The notes below the pieces were generated by a model, which saw nothing but the letters and a program-made list of their open reading frames with translations, searched no databases and was not told the DNA's origin. This document shows positions 1 through 8,955 of a DNA stretch of 64,000 nucleotides, in pieces. Position 1 is the first letter of the stretch, and the number at the start of each line of letters is the position of its first letter. Source of the stretch: Paenalcaligenes suwonensis (GTDB lineage: Bacteria > Pseudomonadota > Gammaproteobacteria > Burkholderiales > Burkholderiaceae_B); the NCBI RefSeq assembly GCF_011290505.1, contig NZ_JAANPV010000008.1, positions 62,001 through 126,000 on the forward strand, written 5' to 3'. Made by a program: the position numbers and the translations under genes.

Positions 1-1051
1 CCAGCAACATCGCTTCTAGCAGTGTTTCAACCACCTGCTGAATAGAGGTTTGAATGTAGGGAGAGGTATCGTAAGGAATAGCGTAGCTAACTTGATCAGG
101 GAAGAACTGAGACAGTTCTTTCATCTGAGACTTAATGCCTTCAGCGGTTTCCAATGCGTTAGCATCGGGCGTCAATGACACCGCAAACGCAGCCGTAGAC
201 TTACCGTTCAAGCGAGCACCAAACTGGTAGTTATCAGAGCCCACTTCTACACGTGCAATGTCGGACATTTTCACGCTAGAGCCGTCTAAGTTAGCACGCA
301 GAATGATGTTCTCGAACTCTTCTGGTTTGCTTAGCTGACCATTAACGATAATAGGCGATGCTACACGTTGGCTGTCTGGGTTTGGTGGAGCACCCAAAAT
401 ACCACCTGAAATCAGGTTGTTTTGAGCCGCTACTGCCGCGTTCACTTCAGCCATGCTTAGGTTATAGCTAACCAATTTTTCGGGATCAACCCAAATACGC
501 ATCGCTTTACCGGACGCAAACAGCTGGAACTTACCTACACCCGGTACACGTGAAATGGTGTTTTGCACGTTACGTTTGATGTAGTCAGCCAGTTCGGTTT
601 GATCCAAACTACCGTCTTCTGACGACAGCGTAACCACCAGCAAGAAGCTGTCATTACCCTGCTCTACTTTCAAACCCTGCTGAACCACCGCCGTTGGCAA
701 GGCTGCCTGCACGTTGGAAATACGGTTCTGTACGTCAACCTGAGCCATGTCAGGATCAGTACCGGGTTTAAAGGTAGCGGTAATTTGTGTTTGACCAAAG
801 GAGTCACTGACGGACTCGTAGTACAGCAGACCTTTGGCACCGTTTAGCTCGTTTTCAATAACGTTAGCAACGTTACTGGCCACGTCTTCTGCCGTTGCAC
901 CTGGGTAGGTAGCACTAATGGTGACAGAAGGTGGCGCGACATCCGGGTACTGCGCGACCGGCATAAGCGGCAGCGACAGTAGCCCGAGCAGAGTGATCCC
1001 TAGCGCGACCACCCATGCAAAAATGGGGCGTTCAATAAAAAACTGTGGCAT
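1..1051 (-). CDS. RND multidrug efflux pump, inner-membrane transporter (AcrB/MexB type), N-terminal part
   Basis: The reading frame starts at an ATG at 1051 and stays open to the left edge, so only about the first 350 residues of a protein normally over 1000 residues long are present. The N-terminus MPQFFIERPIFAWVVAL is the standard start of hydrophobe/amphiphile efflux RND pumps: one membrane helix, then the porter domain. Stretches such as PGATAEDV, GKFQLFASGKAMRIW and PVAQYPDVAPP are typical of AcrB/MexB. It begins 5 bases after the stop of the adaptor gene, so the two are co-transcribed. The pump would exchange protons for drugs or other amphiphiles and work with the adaptor and an outer-membrane channel, which is not in view. 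Confidence 0.93.
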   Translation of the reverse strand, partial: MPQFFIERPIFAWVVALGITLLGLLSLPLMPVAQYPDVAPPSVTISATYPGATAEDVASNVANVIENELNGAKGLLYYESVSDSFGQTQITATFKPGTDPDMAQVDVQNRISNVQAALPTAVVQQGLKVEQGNDSFLLVVTLSSEDGSLDQTELADYIKRNVQNTISRVPGVGKFQLFASGKAMRIWVDPEKLVSYNLSMAEVNAAVAAQNNLISGGILGAPPNPDSQRVASPIIVNGQLSKPEEFENIILRANLDGSSVKMSDIARVEVGSDNYQFGARLNGKSTAAFAVSLTPDANALETAEGIKSQMKELSQFFPDQVSYAIPYDTSPYIQTSIQQVVETLLEAMLL

Positions 1052-1056
1052 AAACT

Positions 1057-2310
1057 TTACTCGCTTGCTTTAGCAGCATCCTGACCCTGAGCTTGCTCTG
1101 CATCGCTATCTTGTGCAGGTGCAGCTTCGGCAGACTCTTCTGCATTTTCAGTGCTTGTAGGGCCAGATTTCCAAGGAGTGGGCTGAACAGGCACGCCCGG
1201 ACCAATTTTCTGGAAGCCGGCAACAATCAGCTCGTCACCTGCGGTCAACCCAGTGTTCACCAAGATTTTGTCGCCGTATGTAGTACCTACTTTCACAGGC
1301 ACTGCAGCAACTACACCTTCTTTCACAACAAACACGGACGTTGCACCGCCATTAGAGTACTGAATGGCTTGTGTTGGGACCAGAATGGCTTTCTCGTCTA
1401 CCCCATTTTGCAAACGCACACGCACAAACATGCCTGGCAACAAAATATTGTCGGGGTTAGCGAACTCAGCACGCAGGTTGATTTGACCTGTAGATGGATC
1501 TACCGATACGCCAGAGAACAGCAACTCGCCAGTTTGGTCGTATTGGCTATTATCATCAAACAAGGCAGTCACTTTGGCGCCTTCAGCGTCTTGAGTAAGT
1601 TCGCCTGCTGCCATCGCATTACGCAACGACATCAATTCGCTAGCCGGACGGCGAATATCTACATAGACGCGATCCAACTGTTGAACCGTCGCCAATTGTG
1701 TACCTTCAGCCGCATTGACCAATGCGCCTTCCGTCACAATCGCTTTACCAATACGGCCATTAATAGGCGAGGTTACTTTGGTGTAGCCCAGATTAATTTC
1801 AGCCGTTTTCAAGTTAGCTTGTGCCGCAGCAATAGCCGCCTGCGCTTGCGCGTTGCGTGCCATCGCGTTGTCGTAATCTTGACGACTTACCGCATTTTCT
1901 TTAATCAGGATCTGATAGCGCTGCGCCAAAGAAGCGGCTGCTTTTGCATCGGCTTGCGCATTTTGCAATTGTGCAGCGGCTTGGTCACGCAAGGCTTGAT
2001 ACGTATCGGGATCGATACTGAACAAATGCTGGCCTTCAGTAACATCGGTACCTTGCTTGAAGTTAATTTCTTCAAGAATACCCGTTACTCGAGCACGAAT
2101 TTGTGCTTCTTTGATGGCCTCTACGCGGCCCGGCAAGTCCTGATACAGCGCCGTCGGTGCAGTGCTCACCGTAACGACGCTGACTGGAACCTTCATGCCT
2201 CCACCGGCTTGCTGTTGGGGATCTTTATCACCGCATGCTGCAAGCAGAACCACACTAGTTAAGAATAATACTCGTAGCGGACGCCACGCCTTAGGGCGGG
2301 ATTTCAGCAT
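1057..2310 (-). CDS. RND efflux periplasmic adaptor lipoprotein (AcrA/MexA type)
   Basis: This 417-residue membrane fusion protein has a signal sequence ending in a lipobox (LLAAC, Cys about residue 26), so it should be anchored to the inner membrane and span the periplasm. The family order is visible: N-terminal beta/lipoyl half (PGRVEAIKEAQIRARVTG), a helical hairpin rich in Ala and Gln (about 110-175), the second lipoyl half (GYTKVTSPINGRIGK), and the beta-barrel (LLPGMFVRVRL). The C-terminal 40 residues are a low-complexity Glu/Ala/Gln tail. It is first in an operon with the RND pump. No repressor gene is adjacent, so control is probably from elsewhere. Confidence 0.93.
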   Translation of the reverse strand: MLKSRPKAWRPLRVLFLTSVVLLAACGDKDPQQQAGGGMKVPVSVVTVSTAPTALYQDLPGRVEAIKEAQIRARVTGILEEINFKQGTDVTEGQHLFSIDPDTYQALRDQAAAQLQNAQADAKAAASLAQRYQILIKENAVSRQDYDNAMARNAQAQAAIAAAQANLKTAEINLGYTKVTSPINGRIGKAIVTEGALVNAAEGTQLATVQQLDRVYVDIRRPASELMSLRNAMAAGELTQDAEGAKVTALFDDNSQYDQTGELLFSGVSVDPSTGQINLRAEFANPDNILLPGMFVRVRLQNGVDEKAILVPTQAIQYSNGGATSVFVVKEGVVAAVPVKVGTTYGDKILVNTGLTAGDELIVAGFQKIGPGVPVQPTPWKSGPTSTENAEESAEAAPAQDSDAEQAQGQDAAKASE

Positions 2311-2455
2311 GAAAAACTCCTGAATCTCAATAGACTATAGACACACCGCGCCAGTAGACGTGGATAGTGAGACGTAAAGTATATATGGATTATTTGTTTT
2401 TCACAAAAACGACCACACAGTCGTATAGGGTCTTTTGCAACAAAAAATTAGCTCA

Positions 2456-3250
2456 TTACCCTAGAAGCAAAGCATCGTCAGCGATTTTCTCTCCACGCAC
2501 TTTTTCAAACATGTGAAGCAAATCGGTCACGTCCATACCTTTACGCTCTTCACCACTCACATCTAACACCACATTTCCTTGGTGCAGCATCACCGTTCTC
2601 TCCCCCACGTCCAAGGCCTGACGCATACTATGCGTGACCATCATGGTGGTGAGTTTGCCTTCTGTCACAATACGCTCAGTTAGTTGCAACACAAAGTCAG
2701 CCGTACGTGGATCTAAGGCTGCTGTGTGCTCATCTAATAGCAAGATACGAGAAGGACGTAATGCCGCCATCAACAAGCTCACGGCTTGTCGCTGACCGCC
2801 AGACAACAGGCCAATACGATCCGTCAGACGGTTTTCCAAACCCAAGCCCAATGTTTCCAGCTTGGTTTTAAATTCATCGCGCATGCTTAACTGCACCGCG
2901 CGAGACAAACCTCGACCCATGCCACGGCGGGACGCCAAAGCCATATTCTCTTCAATGGTTAAGTCTTCGCATGTACCCGCCATAGGGTCTTGGAACACGC
3001 GCGCCACCATATCGGCACGTTGCCATACCGGCAAACGGGTAACGTCTTTACCATCAATGAGAATTTGGCCGTCATCCACACTTTGATCACCCGATACGGC
3101 ATTTAAGAAGGTGGACTTCCCTGCCCCGTTAGAACCAATCACGGTCACAAATTGACCACTAGGAATGGTCAGTGATGCACCACGCAATGCACGGGTTTCA
3201 ATCGGCGTACCAGGGTTAAAAGTTAATTGCAGGTTTTTTGCTTCTAGCAT
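2456..3250 (-). CDS. ABC transporter ATP-binding protein (TrpX-type uptake system)
   Basis: A 264-residue ATPase with all ABC motifs: Walker A GSNGAGKST (about residues 39-47), signature LSGGQRQ, Walker B ILLLDEH, and the switch His in MVTHSM. It is the last gene of a three-gene minus-strand operon (binding protein, permease, ATPase). The permease ends 17 bases upstream. The combination matches the ABC_sub_bind/TrpX class of uptake systems, whose ligands are often aromatic amino acids or other small organic molecules. The substrate here cannot be read from sequence. Confidence 0.88.
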   Translation of the reverse strand: MLEAKNLQLTFNPGTPIETRALRGASLTIPSGQFVTVIGSNGAGKSTFLNAVSGDQSVDDGQILIDGKDVTRLPVWQRADMVARVFQDPMAGTCEDLTIEENMALASRRGMGRGLSRAVQLSMRDEFKTKLETLGLGLENRLTDRIGLLSGGQRQAVSLLMAALRPSRILLLDEHTAALDPRTADFVLQLTERIVTEGKLTTMMVTHSMRQALDVGERTVMLHQGNVVLDVSGEERKGMDVTDLLHMFEKVRGEKIADDALLLG

Positions 3251-3267
3251 GACTCTTCCCCTTAGTA

Positions 3268-4161
3268 CTACGACTTACGAACTGCTTTTCTACGTTTTTT
3301 CAATAGCGGAATAACCAACGCTATTGTTACCAAGACGGCGGTGACCAAGTTAAGGTCTTGTGCCTTGAGGCCAATAAAGTCCGCATTCAACGCCAACGCG
3401 ATGAAGAAACGGTACAAAATAGCGCCCAAAATCACGGCCAATGTGGCCCACACCAAACGGCGTGATGGCAAAATGCTTTCACCCACAATCACCGCGGCCA
3501 ACCCAATCACAATAGTCCCTATACCCATAGAGATATCGGCACCACCTTGTGACTGTGCAAACAGTGCGCCAGCCAACGCCACTAGCGCATTAGAAATCGC
3601 CATACCCAGCAAAATCATGCCGCCTGTGGCTACGCCTTGAGCGCGCGCCATGCGAGGGTTAGAACCCGTGGCACGCATGCCTAAGCCTTTTTGGGTAGCA
3701 AAGAACCAGTCCAGCAACAGCTTAGCAATAATGACGATCAGCACCAGCAACAAGGGGCGGAAGATATAGTCATCCGACCAGCCTGATGGCTGCAAAATCG
3801 TGAATACGGTGTCGTCGTTAATCAGCGGCACGTTAGGTCGGCCCATAACGCGCAAATTGATGGAGTACAACGCCGTCATCATCAAGATACTGGCCAGCAA
3901 GTCCATGATCTTCAGTCGTACATTCAGCCAACCGGTAATCATGCCTGCAAAGGCCCCTGCGCACATTGCCACAAAAGTAGATATAAATGGATCTACCCCT
4001 TGGCTGATTAATACAGCAGCACAGGCGCCCCCTAATGGGAAACTGCCATCAACGGTTAAATCGGGAAAACGAAGAATACGAAATGAGATCAGCACTCCTA
4101 GTGCAACCAGACCAAAAATCAGGCCGATTTCCAGAGCGCCCCAAAGAGAATATATGGACAT
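3268..4161 (-). CDS. ABC transporter permease (TrpX-type uptake system)
   Basis: A 297-residue very hydrophobic protein with about eight to nine membrane segments, of the BPD_transp_2 type that accompanies ABC_sub_bind binding proteins. The stretch MRATGSNPRMARAQGV is the expected coupling-loop region in this family (compare RATGxNxxxA in related permeases). The protein ends in a basic KKRRKAVRKS tail. It lies between the binding-protein and ATPase genes. A hairpin in the 59-base gap upstream probably reduces its expression relative to the binding protein. Confidence 0.87.
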   Translation of the reverse strand: MSIYSLWGALEIGLIFGLVALGVLISFRILRFPDLTVDGSFPLGGACAAVLISQGVDPFISTFVAMCAGAFAGMITGWLNVRLKIMDLLASILMMTALYSINLRVMGRPNVPLINDDTVFTILQPSGWSDDYIFRPLLLVLIVIIAKLLLDWFFATQKGLGMRATGSNPRMARAQGVATGGMILLGMAISNALVALAGALFAQSQGGADISMGIGTIVIGLAAVIVGESILPSRRLVWATLAVILGAILYRFFIALALNADFIGLKAQDLNLVTAVLVTIALVIPLLKKRRKAVRKS

Positions 4162-4180
4162 GCGTAGTCAGACAATAATA

Positions 4181-4207
4181 AAGCGGTGCCTGTTGATGGC
4201 ACCGCTT
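4181..4207 (-). terminator. Intercistronic hairpin between binding protein and permease
   Basis: There is a perfect 10-bp inverted repeat (AAGCGGTGCC / GGCACCGCTT) with a 7-base loop, followed on the minus strand by TTTATTATTG. It lies after the binding-protein stop and before the permease start. In many uptake operons such a hairpin acts as a partial terminator or 3' stabiliser so that the binding protein is made in excess. That role is inferred. Confidence 0.6.
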
Positions 4208-4220
4208 GCGTGATTAGAGA

Positions 4221-5189
4221 TTACTCAACAATGGTGGTGGCTGACTTGATGAATGCATCATCTAAGGTCAAACCCTGTTTAGCGGCGGCACCTGGGTTCA
4301 CAAACAACTCCAGATTTTCGCTAGTAGAAGACGCTATATCGCCAGGCTTCTCGCCTTTAAGAATGCGCACCACTTTATCACCGGTTTGTTTGCCCAGATT
4401 GAAGTAGTTCACGCCCAGCGCCGCAATAGCACCACGCTCTACACTACCGGTATCCGATGCAATCAAGGGGATTTTGGCATCATTGGCTACTTTCACCAGA
4501 GCTTCGTACGCTGACACTACGTTATTGTCGGTGTTGGTGTAGAACACATCTACTTTGCCAATCAAGCTGCTACCCGCTGCACGTACGTCTACCGTACGAG
4601 CTGCCGTGGCTTCTACCAAGTTCATTCCTTGAGCCGACAACAGCTCGCGCATACGTTCTACCACCACCACCGAGTTTGCCTCGCCGGGGTTGTACACCAT
4701 CCCTACATTTTGGGCGTCGGGAACAATGCGTTTAATCAGATCAACTTGTTTTTCTAGTGCCAGTGCGTCTGACATGCCCGTAACGTTTGTGCCGCTTGCG
4801 TCAAAGGAAGGCACCAATTGTGCTGCCACAGGGTCTGTCACAGCTGAATACACAATAGGAATAGATTTGGTTGCTGCCACAGCGGCTTGCGCAGAAGGCG
4901 TAGAGATAGCAACGATCACATCCGAGTTGTCACCTACAAACTTCTTAGCAATTTGCGAGGCAATAGCGGTATTACCTTGTGCTGTTTGAAACTGCCATTT
5001 CAAACCGTTTGCTTCGGTATAACCCGCTTCTTCCAGAGCTTGTTTCACACCGTCGCGTATGGAATCTAACGCGGGATGCTCAACGATTGAGGACACAGAA
5101 ACCGTTTGCGCCCCGGCAACACCTGCACCCATCATGCTAATACCAGCCAGAATGCTGGCGAGAAGTGCCGTTGTATTTCTTAACTTCAT
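4221..5189 (-). CDS. ABC transporter substrate-binding protein (ABC_sub_bind / TrpX family)
   Basis: A 322-residue exported binding protein. The signal peptide MKLRNTTALLASILAGISMMG ends near AGA-Q (about residue 27-28). The body shows the two-lobed ABC_sub_bind pattern: VSSIVEHPALDSIRDGVKQAL, AISTPSAQAAVAATKSIPIV, and GMVYNPGEANS. It is the first gene of the operon, with a good ribosome site (AGGAGC) before the ATG. The ligand is unknown. Relatives include tryptophan/tyrosine binders. Confidence 0.87.
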   Translation of the reverse strand: MKLRNTTALLASILAGISMMGAGVAGAQTVSVSSIVEHPALDSIRDGVKQALEEAGYTEANGLKWQFQTAQGNTAIASQIAKKFVGDNSDVIVAISTPSAQAAVAATKSIPIVYSAVTDPVAAQLVPSFDASGTNVTGMSDALALEKQVDLIKRIVPDAQNVGMVYNPGEANSVVVVERMRELLSAQGMNLVEATAARTVDVRAAGSSLIGKVDVFYTNTDNNVVSAYEALVKVANDAKIPLIASDTGSVERGAIAALGVNYFNLGKQTGDKVVRILKGEKPGDIASSTSENLELFVNPGAAAKQGLTLDDAFIKSATTIVE

Positions 5190-5276
5190 GCGAAGCTCCT
5201 GGAAAAAATAATCAATAAGCCAGCCTACACGTAGTCTGAACTACAGGACTGGAAAAAACCCTAGTGAATTTCCCTG

Positions 5277-6074
5277 CTAAGTTTCACTAATTGTAAACGC
5301 AGTATCTGCTGGGCGTGTAGCCAAAAGGGCTTTAGCCCAGCGTCTGGCTTCCAACTTATACTGACTTTGCACCGTTTCAGCCCTATCCATCAACTGCTGC
5401 GTGGTGGTTTCCAAACCGCGCCCTTTAAAGGCCAACACAATGGTATTACCTTCATCAATTTCTGGTAAGACCAACACTTTGTTATCAAACACCTGACGGA
5501 TATTGCGCAAATTTAATTCAAAACTGGGGTGTGAACCAAATAAGTTCACCACCATAATCCCGTCTTTGTCCAAGCAATGCTTACCGTTTTCATAGAATTC
5601 AACCGATGAGCAAACAGGCCCTTGGGCCGCTGCATCATACAAATCCACCATCATCACCACATGCTGATTATGGTTTTCGGTATTTGCCACCCACTCAGCT
5701 GCATCGTCATGCACGATTTCAGAGCGCACATGGTCGGGCAATCTGAAAAAAGCACGGCACATTGCCGTTACCTGCGGGTTAATCTCCACCGTCACGCACT
5801 CGGCTGGCGTTTGCGTTAGGCAATACCGCAATAACGATCCTGCACCCAAGCCCAATAAAGCAAGACGGTCAGACTCATGCGGCTCATGGAACAGCAACCA
5901 TGTCATCATTTGCTGCGTATAAGCCAACACCAAGTCGTTAGGTTTAGACATGCGCATCGCCCCTTGAATCCATTCTGTTCCAAAGTGCAAATAGCGAATG
6001 CCATCGCTTTCCGACATCGTTACATCATCTTCTTCGTCTTCATACAGACTATCGTCTTCCCACTCTTGATCCAT
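5277..6074 (-). CDS. Spermidine synthase-like methyltransferase-fold protein
   Basis: A 265-residue protein with the spermine/spermidine synthase fold: SAM-site loop LLGLGAGSLLRYC (about residues 92-104), acidic ribose-binding strand VTVEINPQV, then MMVDLYDAAAQGP. The hallmark GGGDG loop of true spermidine synthases is replaced by GLGAGS, so aminopropyl transfer is doubtful. Proteins of this kind are usually annotated as spermidine synthase-like or fused-MFS-type synthases without a known substrate. The first 20 residues are strongly acidic (DEEDD). It is a single gene between the ABC operon and a YwqG-type gene. Confidence 0.7.
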   Translation of the reverse strand: MDQEWEDDSLYEDEEDDVTMSESDGIRYLHFGTEWIQGAMRMSKPNDLVLAYTQQMMTWLLFHEPHESDRLALLGLGAGSLLRYCLTQTPAECVTVEINPQVTAMCRAFFRLPDHVRSEIVHDDAAEWVANTENHNQHVVMMVDLYDAAAQGPVCSSVEFYENGKHCLDKDGIMVVNLFGSHPSFELNLRNIRQVFDNKVLVLPEIDEGNTIVLAFKGRGLETTTQQLMDRAETVQSQYKLEARRWAKALLATRPADTAFTISET

Positions 6075-6212
6075 GGCCCTCTATTTCCCTGCTTGATCCA
6101 TCACGTCAGTAGACGTCCGCCTAGAATCATAAGCGCTTTTAGCAAACCCTGCCCGCTTCGCCCGCCACACCTTTAGCTACTACCTACGCTTGCCGCATGG
6201 TGCTCAAAGCAC

Positions 6213-6983
6213 TTAGCCTGCGTCACACATCAGATTGCTAAAGTCGCGCGCCACTAATTTGTCTTGCTCTATAAACACCATCAGCTTGGCACCATCTTGC
6301 CAACACCAGTTAAAGTCGTCATAGGACTCTATAGTCAGCAACGACATCCACTCTGGCCCCGGTGTAGGGTTATAGCCAAGGCTGTGATACGAGGGGTAAC
6401 CCAACAAGTAATCGGTTGCCAGCATCTCTACGTTTGCCGAAGGGCCTGGTAACTCGCCCTCAACCTCAAGCAAATCCTCAAGAATGTCCGCATCAAAAGG
6501 GCAGCCTTCCAACATGTCTTCATGACGTGGAATATCCAGATCTCCCACCAGCTCAATACGCTTGCCTTTCACATCCTTACCATGCGGCGCTTTCATGGGT
6601 ACCAAGCACTCTAGATCTTCAAAATACCACGCTTTCAGATAGCCCTCATCGCCCCAAAACACTTCAGCGTCGCTGTCTGAGTCGGGGTTATAGTCCGCAT
6701 TAAATAGCGACAGCAATCCTGAAGCAGGCAACGAGTCTGGTCGATTCTCTATTTCAGCAAAGTTAATTTGACCTAGGAAGTAATACAAACCCACATCGTG
6801 CTCAGGCCACTCAAAACCCGCAGGCACCATGGCTGGCCCACCAAATTTGCTTTGCACTCCTGTAGCCGCTTCTTTGCTAATAGTGATGCGCACACTAGGT
6901 CGCACCAAACCACGCACAAACTCAGCATGCTCAGTGAGCACTGGATGGTTAGCAATTAGGTTTTCTAGGTCTTGGGTATTCAT
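6213..6983 (-). CDS. YwqG-family protein (DUF1963)
   Basis: A 256-residue soluble protein. The pattern SKFGGPAMVPAGFEWP, followed by FLGQINFAEI and SGLLSLFNADY, is diagnostic of the DUF1963/YwqG family. These proteins have no established biochemical function. Near the C-terminus it has the usual HSLGYNPTPGPEW and LVARDFSNLMC segments. It is transcribed alone, divergent from xth. I can offer no role. Confidence 0.8.
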   Translation of the reverse strand: MNTQDLENLIANHPVLTEHAEFVRGLVRPSVRITISKEAATGVQSKFGGPAMVPAGFEWPEHDVGLYYFLGQINFAEIENRPDSLPASGLLSLFNADYNPDSDSDAEVFWGDEGYLKAWYFEDLECLVPMKAPHGKDVKGKRIELVGDLDIPRHEDMLEGCPFDADILEDLLEVEGELPGPSANVEMLATDYLLGYPSYHSLGYNPTPGPEWMSLLTIESYDDFNWCWQDGAKLMVFIEQDKLVARDFSNLMCDAG

Positions 6984-7191
6984 GAGCGAAGCCTTTACTC
7001 AAATTTCCAACAGCAATAAACCCCGTATTATGCCCAGCTTTTTAGGATTCACGCTTGGGTTTTGGCTACGCCCTTGCTCGGGGTACACTAGCCACACTGA
7101 TTCGTGCTTGGGTAGTTAGGTGGGTAACCTCGGGCACAACGAACTATACCCACCCCTTGTAAGCTGTATAGATAAAGGGAATGCTTCAAAA

Positions 7192-7983
7192 ATGAAAATT
7201 GCCACGTGGAATGTGAACTCTCTACGCGTACGTTTGCCGCAAGTGCTGGACTGGCTAGAGCAAAACCCTATAGATGTGCTGTGTCTACAAGAGCTAAAAC
7301 TCGCCCAAGATAAATTCCCTATAGATGAACTGCGCGAAGCCGGTTGGGACGCACAGTGGGCGGGGCAGCCTACCTACAATGGCGTGGCGTTGATCACCAA
7401 ACACGAAGCCAAGGATATTCAGCGCAACCTGCCTACCTACGAAGACCCACAACAACGCGCCATTGCCGCCACCTTTGACACTCCTGCTGGCCCACTGCGC
7501 GTTATTAACCTGTATTGCCCTAACGGCCAAGCGGTAGGTAGCGATAAGTTCGCCTACAAACTGGAATGGTATCAAGGGCTAACCACATGGCTGAAAACCG
7601 AACTAGAGCGCTACCCTAATCTGGTGGTTGTGGGCGACTACAACATTGCTCCGGCTGACGAAGACGTGCACGACCCTGCTCGCTGGGAAGGCGAGGTACA
7701 TGTATCTGAGCCCGAACGCACGGCTTTCCAAGCCTTATTAGCGCTGGGCCTGCACGACTCTTTCCGTCTTTTCCCACAAGAAGAAAAAAGCTATAGCTGG
7801 TGGGATTACCGTCGCATGGCCTACCGTCGTAACGCTGGTTTGCGTATTGACCACATTCTGGTGTCGGACGCCGTAAAACCCGCTACTGTGGCATGCACTA
7901 TAGATAGACAGCCTCGTGGCAATGAACAGCCTTCTGACCACACCCCCGTTATTGTGGAACTGGATTTCAGCAAAATAGCGTGA
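7192..7983 (+). CDS. xth: Exodeoxyribonuclease III
   Basis: The protein is 263 residues from the ATG at 7192. The frame is open further upstream to 7120, but homologues begin at MKIATWNVNSLRVR and an AAGGGA lies about 11 bases before this ATG, so I chose it. Family motifs are present: LCLQELK (metal-binding Glu), NLYCPNG, VVVGDYNIAP (catalytic Asp/Asn), and SDHTPVIVEL with the catalytic His at the C-terminus. It is an AP endonuclease and 3'-5' exonuclease in base-excision repair. It precedes the gmk-rpoZ-spoT cluster. Confidence 0.93.
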   Translation: MKIATWNVNSLRVRLPQVLDWLEQNPIDVLCLQELKLAQDKFPIDELREAGWDAQWAGQPTYNGVALITKHEAKDIQRNLPTYEDPQQRAIAATFDTPAGPLRVINLYCPNGQAVGSDKFAYKLEWYQGLTTWLKTELERYPNLVVVGDYNIAPADEDVHDPARWEGEVHVSEPERTAFQALLALGLHDSFRLFPQEEKSYSWWDYRRMAYRRNAGLRIDHILVSDAVKPATVACTIDRQPRGNEQPSDHTPVIVELDFSKIA

Positions 7984-8058
7984 TTGGCTCGCAATATTTT
8001 GCCTAGCCAAGCTGCTTTTTGTTATGCTTTCAACCCGCCGATTTGCTATTAGATCATC

Positions 8059-8700
8059 ATGAGCACACAACACCCCGGCAATGTTTTCATTGTCGCCGCA
8101 CCTAGCGGTGCTGGTAAATCCAGCCTGATCAACGCTCTGCTTAAACAAGAGCCCGATATTCAGCTTTCTATTTCATGCACTACTCGCGCACCGCGTCCGG
8201 GCGAAGTAGATGGTGAGCACTATCGCTTTGTGTCGGTAGATGATTTCCAAACGCTGCGTACCAATGATCAACTGCTGGAATGGGCCGAGGTGCACGGTAA
8301 CTTCTACGGCACGCCCGTACAGCCTATTCATGAAGCCGCGGATGCTGGTCGTGATGTATTGCTAGAAATAGACTGGCAAGGAGCACGCCAAGTGCGTCGT
8401 TTCTTCCCTGAGGCCATTGGGGTGTTCATTCTCCCCCCTTCTATTGAAGCGCTGGAAAGCCGCCTGAACCAACGCGGTCAAGATTCCGCACAGGTGATTG
8501 CACGTAGACTGCTTGCTGCAGGCAGCGAAATGTCGCATATTTCCGAGTTTCAATATGTTATTATTAATCAAGAATTTAACTTTGCGCTTGCTGAGCTTGC
8601 CGCTGTAGTCAAAGCGAGCCGCCTAAGCTTGCCAAAACAAGCGCATAAACATGCCGAGTTATTTAGCCAACTTGGCATTCGTACTGAATTCAATTCCTAA
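8059..8700 (+). CDS. gmk: Guanylate kinase
   Basis: A 213-residue P-loop kinase converting GMP to GDP with ATP. The Walker A loop is [10 protein letters not shown] near the N-terminus, followed by the GMP-binding region [17 protein letters not shown] and the lid region [17 protein letters not shown]. Length is normal. It heads the gmk-rpoZ-spoT order common to proteobacteria, linking guanine nucleotide supply with (p)ppGpp metabolism. Confidence 0.96.
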   Translation: MSTQHPGNVFIVAAPSGAGKSSLINALLKQEPDIQLSISCTTRAPRPGEVDGEHYRFVSVDDFQTLRTNDQLLEWAEVHGNFYGTPVQPIHEAADAGRDVLLEIDWQGARQVRRFFPEAIGVFILPPSIEALESRLNQRGQDSAQVIARRLLAAGSEMSHISEFQYVIINQEFNFALAELAAVVKASRLSLPKQAHKHAELFSQLGIRTEFNS

Positions 8701-8724
8701 ATTTTAGTCATACAGGTTCTATTT

Positions 8725-8928
8725 ATGGCACGTATTACTGTTGAAGATTGTCTGGATAAAATCCCCAATCGCTTTAACCTGACTCTGGCTGCTGCATACC
8801 GCGCCCGCGAACTGGCTCAAGGCCACGAAGCTCGCGTAGACAGCCGTAACAAGCCTACCGTTACTGCGCTGCGTGAAGTTGCTGCCGGTACCACAGGCCT
8901 TGAAATGTTGCGTAAAGTACCCACCTGA
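8725..8928 (+). CDS. rpoZ: RNA polymerase omega subunit
   Basis: A 67-residue protein starting [10 protein letters not shown], with [17 protein letters not shown], the conserved beta-prime-binding segment of omega. It sits 24 bases after gmk and 27 bases before spoT, the classical arrangement. It helps assemble RNA polymerase and contributes to a (p)ppGpp site on the enzyme. Confidence 0.96.
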   Translation: MARITVEDCLDKIPNRFNLTLAAAYRARELAQGHEARVDSRNKPTVTALREVAAGTTGLEMLRKVPT

Positions 8929-8955
8929 TAAGCAATGATCTAGCGAGGAAGTTTT

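Noticed and set aside
1093-2262. 389-residue plus-strand ORF opposite the efflux adaptor gene
   Set aside because: Cys/His/Arg-rich translation without family signs; exact antisense of a well-supported gene.
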